In this document: positions 29,817 through 32,263 of the stretch, one piece after another | Position numbering within the stretch: the first letter of the stretch is position 1 | Layout of the letters: every line of letters begins with the position of its first letter | Origin: Deltaproteobacteria bacterium | Lineage (GTDB): Bacteria; Myxococcota; B64-G9 | DNA: 32,263 bases | Reading direction: 5' to 3' | NCBI GenBank assembly: GCA_030591445.1 | Contig: JAUVBB010000016.1 | Coordinates: 1-32,263 of the forward strand | The notes under the pieces: generated by a model | Told to the model about the DNA's origin: nothing | The model's input: the letters and a program-made list of their open reading frames with translations, nothing else | Databases searched by the model: none | Translations under genes and position numbers: made by a program

Positions 29817-32263
29817 TTGGCCAAAGACGATACGGAAATCGAGTCAGTCACTGGCTCCAATACTTGCCCGTCTTCGGAGCAATTTGAAAAAGACCGTCTT
29901 TTAGAGCGGGGCACCAGCGTTGGTCGCTATGTGGTCATTGATTTTGTAGACGCAGGCGGCATGGGTGCTATCTATCAGGCCTTCGATCCAGAGCTAAACC
30001 GTCCGGTGGCCATCAAGATTCTTACGGTCAAAAAAGAAAGAAGCCAGTCTTCGCGGGGGGTGGAAAGAGCCAGAATCCGTATGCTCAGAGAGGCGCAAGC
30101 TCTGGCACAACTGACCCACCCCAACGTGGTTACTGTTTATGATGTGGGCGAATATCAGGATTCTATATTTATCGCCATGGAGTTTGTTGAGGGAGACGAC
30201 CTTGACGACTGGCGAGAGAAGAACCATCCCTCCCGCGAAGAGATACTGGCCAAAGTCATTGATGCCGGCAGAGGTTTATCGGCGGCCCACCAGGCTGGCA
30301 TTGTTCATCGGGATTTCAAACCGGGGAACATGATTGTGGGCAAAGACGGTCGCGTCCGGGTATTGGATTTTGGCTTGGCCCGGGCCGCAGTGACCGGCGC
30401 AGAGGATGCCTCGTTAGATTCGGATGAGGCTCTGGAAAAATATTCGGAAAGTTTCCGATCGGGTTCAGCATCGAGCAAGGATTTGCTGACCAGCTCTTTG
30501 ACCCAGGCGGGTTCAGTGGTTGGTACCACCAACTACATGGCGCCGGAGCAAATGGATGGAAAGCAGGTTGATGAGCGTTCGGACCTGTTCAGTTTCTGCG
30601 TAACTCTTTACGAGTCCTTATACGGTTGTCGACCTTTTACCGGAGTCAATGTACGTCACATATTCAGAAACATAAAAAACGCGACACTGCAGCGGCCACA
30701 GGATAAAAAAATCCCTGGGTGGTTGGATGATCTGATCCTACGCGGGCTTTCCTTTGATAGTGCGAATCGCTTTGCCTCCATGGACGAACTACTCGAGGCT
30801 CTGCAAAACGATCCGGCGGTACTTCACCAGGAGCTGCGTGACAAACGCAAAAGAAGGGTCACGATCTTTGGCTCAATTTCGTTGTCATTGCTTATCGCCG
30901 GTTTTGGCATATGGTATGCGTCAACACAGGCCAGCCGCCTTTGCCAGGGAGCAGAAGATAAGCTGCTTGGCGTATGGGACCCGGAGGTTCGGGCAAAAGT
31001 TAAGCAGGCCTTTATGGGCACCAAGAGATATTACGCCGAAAATTCCTATCAGCGGGCAAGCAAGATCCTGGATGACCGGGCTTCAAAATGGATTGCCTTA
31101 CGCACCGATGCCTGTCTAGCCACCCATGACCGAGGCGAACAATCGGAGAGAATGTTGGATTTGAGGATGAGATGTTTGAACCGGAAGCTATCAGAGATGG
31201 ATGCCCTGGTGACTTTGTTTGCTACCAAAACCGACGCGAAAATAGTGGAGAAGGCGGTGCAAGCAACTTTCGGCCTGAGCTTGCTTGACTCGTGTTCGGA
31301 TGAAGAATTCCTGTCGGCGGAAATGGCACCACCCGAAGATGCCGGTTTGAGAGGGAAGGTCGAATCACTAAGAAAAAAACTGGATGTAGTCAAGGCCTTG
31401 GAAAAGTCCGGCAAATACCAAGGAGGCGCTGCGCTAGCCTGGCGGTCCTTGGAGATTGCCAAAACGCTCGACTACAAACCAGTAGCAGCCGAGGCCCTGT
31501 TCTTGCTGGGTCGTCTGCAAGAAAGAACGGGTAAATACGAGGAAGCAGCAAAAACTCTAAAGGAGTGTAGCTACCTGGCCGACGAAGCCAAGCACGACGA
31601 AATCAGGGCCAAGGCCAACAATCGACTCATTTTTGTATTGGGCTATAAACTTGCTCGTCTCGATCAAGTAGAGTCGGCGATTAGGCGCTCGAAAGCCGTA
31701 CTCGGCCGACTGGGAGAGCATGGAAAAATCGAGGCAGATTGGTACAACAACGTTGGCGTGGTGTTTCAAAAAAAGGGCGAGTACGATCGCGCGCTGGCGT
31801 ACTATGAGAAGGCACTGAAAATACGGGAACGAATCTTGGGCCCCGAGCATCCCGACGTAGCAAATACTCACAACAACATTGGCATTGTGTTTACGATAGA
31901 GCAAGAGTACCGCCGGGCGCTTAAGCATCAAGAGCAGGCTATGGAAATCCTGGAAAAATCCTTGGGCCCCGAGCATCCGGATGTAGCAAATACTCACAAC
32001 AACATGGGAATTACGCTCAAACGTATGGGCGAGGTCGGTCGGGCGATTGGGCATTATGAGCAGGCACTGAATATTTTGGCACAAGCCTTGGGCTCTGAGC
32101 ATCCGGATGTGGCAGATTCTCACAACAACATTGGGATTTTGTTCCACGAAAAGGGCGAGTACCACCGCTCGCTGGCGCACTTTGGCAAGGCATTGAAGAT
32201 CTGGGAAAAAGCCTTGGGGCCTGAGCATCGGGATGTGGCCTATACCCATTACCACATGGGACT
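29817..32263 (+). CDS. Second receptor-like Ser/Thr kinase with TPR domain, 3' partial
   Basis: The ORF track misses this gene because no stop occurs before the window ends; I translated the frame through and it stays open. It starts at TTG 29817, eight bases after GGAAGGAG, giving at least 815 residues. Key kinase parts are K67 (VAIKIL), HRDFKPGN (D166), DFGLARA and TTNYMAPEQ, then one membrane helix near residues 347-370, the myxobacterial GEQSERMLDLRMRCLNRKL block, and four 42-residue TPRs before the edge. The first glycine of the G-loop is replaced (VDAGGMG, D45). It is homologous along its full length to the kinase at 19178 but uses more A/T-rich codons (aaa, ata, aga, tta). Confidence 0.9.
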   Translation, partial: MAKDDTEIESVTGSNTCPSSEQFEKDRLLERGTSVGRYVVIDFVDAGGMGAIYQAFDPELNRPVAIKILTVKKERSQSSRGVERARIRMLREAQALAQLTHPNVVTVYDVGEYQDSIFIAMEFVEGDDLDDWREKNHPSREEILAKVIDAGRGLSAAHQAGIVHRDFKPGNMIVGKDGRVRVLDFGLARAAVTGAEDASLDSDEALEKYSESFRSGSASSKDLLTSSLTQAGSVVGTTNYMAPEQMDGKQVDERSDLFSFCVTLYESLYGCRPFTGVNVRHIFRNIKNATLQRPQDKKIPGWLDDLILRGLSFDSANRFASMDELLEALQNDPAVLHQELRDKRKRRVTIFGSISLSLLIAGFGIWYASTQASRLCQGAEDKLLGVWDPEVRAKVKQAFMGTKRYYAENSYQRASKILDDRASKWIALRTDACLATHDRGEQSERMLDLRMRCLNRKLSEMDALVTLFATKTDAKIVEKAVQATFGLSLLDSCSDEEFLSAEMAPPEDAGLRGKVESLRKKLDVVKALEKSGKYQGGAALAWRSLEIAKTLDYKPVAAEALFLLGRLQERTGKYEEAAKTLKECSYLADEAKHDEIRAKANNRLIFVLGYKLARLDQVESAIRRSKAVLGRLGEHGKIEADWYNNVGVVFQKKGEYDRALAYYEKALKIRERILGPEHPDVANTHNNIGIVFTIEQEYRRALKHQEQAMEILEKSLGPEHPDVANTHNNMGITLKRMGEVGRAIGHYEQALNILAQALGSEHPDVADSHNNIGILFHEKGEYHRSLAHFGKALKIWEKALGPEHRDVAYTHYHMG
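31836..32263 (+). repeat. 126-nt TPR-coding tandem repeats
   Basis: Copies of a unit beginning TTGGGCCCCGAGCATCC start at 31836, 31962, 32088 and 32214, each exactly 126 bases (42 codons) after the last. They share long nearly identical stretches, for example GTAGCAAATACTCACAACAACAT. The DNA-level similarity points to recent unit duplication within the TPR domain. The array runs off the window. Confidence 0.85.

Noticed and set aside
31836-32263. CRISPR-like spacing of repeats at the right edge
   Set aside because: The 126-base period equals 42 codons, stays in frame and encodes TPR units, so it is a protein repeat.

Overview
The window looks like chromosome from a moderately GC-rich Myxococcota / former Deltaproteobacteria-type organism. 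This is inferred from family content: two receptor-like Ser/Thr kinases with the C-terminal TPR architecture common in myxobacteria, very Cys-rich exported proteins with DxDxDG repeats, Tat and lipoprotein signals, and long strings of translationally coupled genes. No rRNA, tRNA, CRISPR array, insertion sequence or phage gene was seen. Coding density is very high and no gap exceeds about 200 bases.

Layout. (1) 1-951: the 3' end of a Cys-rich repeat protein. (2) 982-4259: a small Smr-domain protein, divergent from a DUF1015-serC pair (serine biosynthesis), then a convergent YkgJ-type Cys-cluster protein. (3) 4346-13119: a nickel locus. A NicO-type transporter with an EF-hand and a His-rich loop, plus a FadL-like outer-membrane protein, are read leftwards. 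Divergently, nikR-nikM-nikN-nikQ-nikO (repressor plus ECF importer) run without a break into four accessory genes: a TPR membrane protein, an exported protein of unknown function, a second YkgJ protein, and a glutaredoxin fused to an exported N-terminal region. (4) 13167-22150: five overlapping genes (molybdopterin oxidoreductase, terpene-cyclase-like repeat protein, Tat-exported DUF362 protein, DUF418 membrane protein, radical SAM/SPASM protein), followed 5 bases later by a Ser/Thr kinase-TPR receptor. I do not recognise this set as a described system; it is the best candidate for something new here. (5) 22155-27767, leftwards: a 1112-residue Cys-rich lipoprotein built from large repeated modules, a DHH-CBS-CBS protein that lacks the tRNA nucleotidyltransferase domain often attached to it, and an MtfA-type peptidase. 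(6) 27797-28592: a Phd/VapC-type toxin-antitoxin pair with a textbook promoter covered by an inverted repeat, ending in a cluster of palindromes. (7) 28596-32263: a small NTF2-like lipoprotein, a HAD hydrolase, and a second kinase-TPR gene that is paralogous to the first and runs off the right edge; the ORF track misses it because it has no stop codon here.

How the parts may work together (inference). Region 3 reads as nickel sensing, import and possibly export or periplasmic handling under NikR. Region 4 combines a redox enzyme, a radical SAM enzyme and an exported DUF362 protein, suggesting maturation or redox chemistry on an unidentified substrate. The kinase pair and the two Cys-rich repeat proteins look like expanded lineage-specific families.
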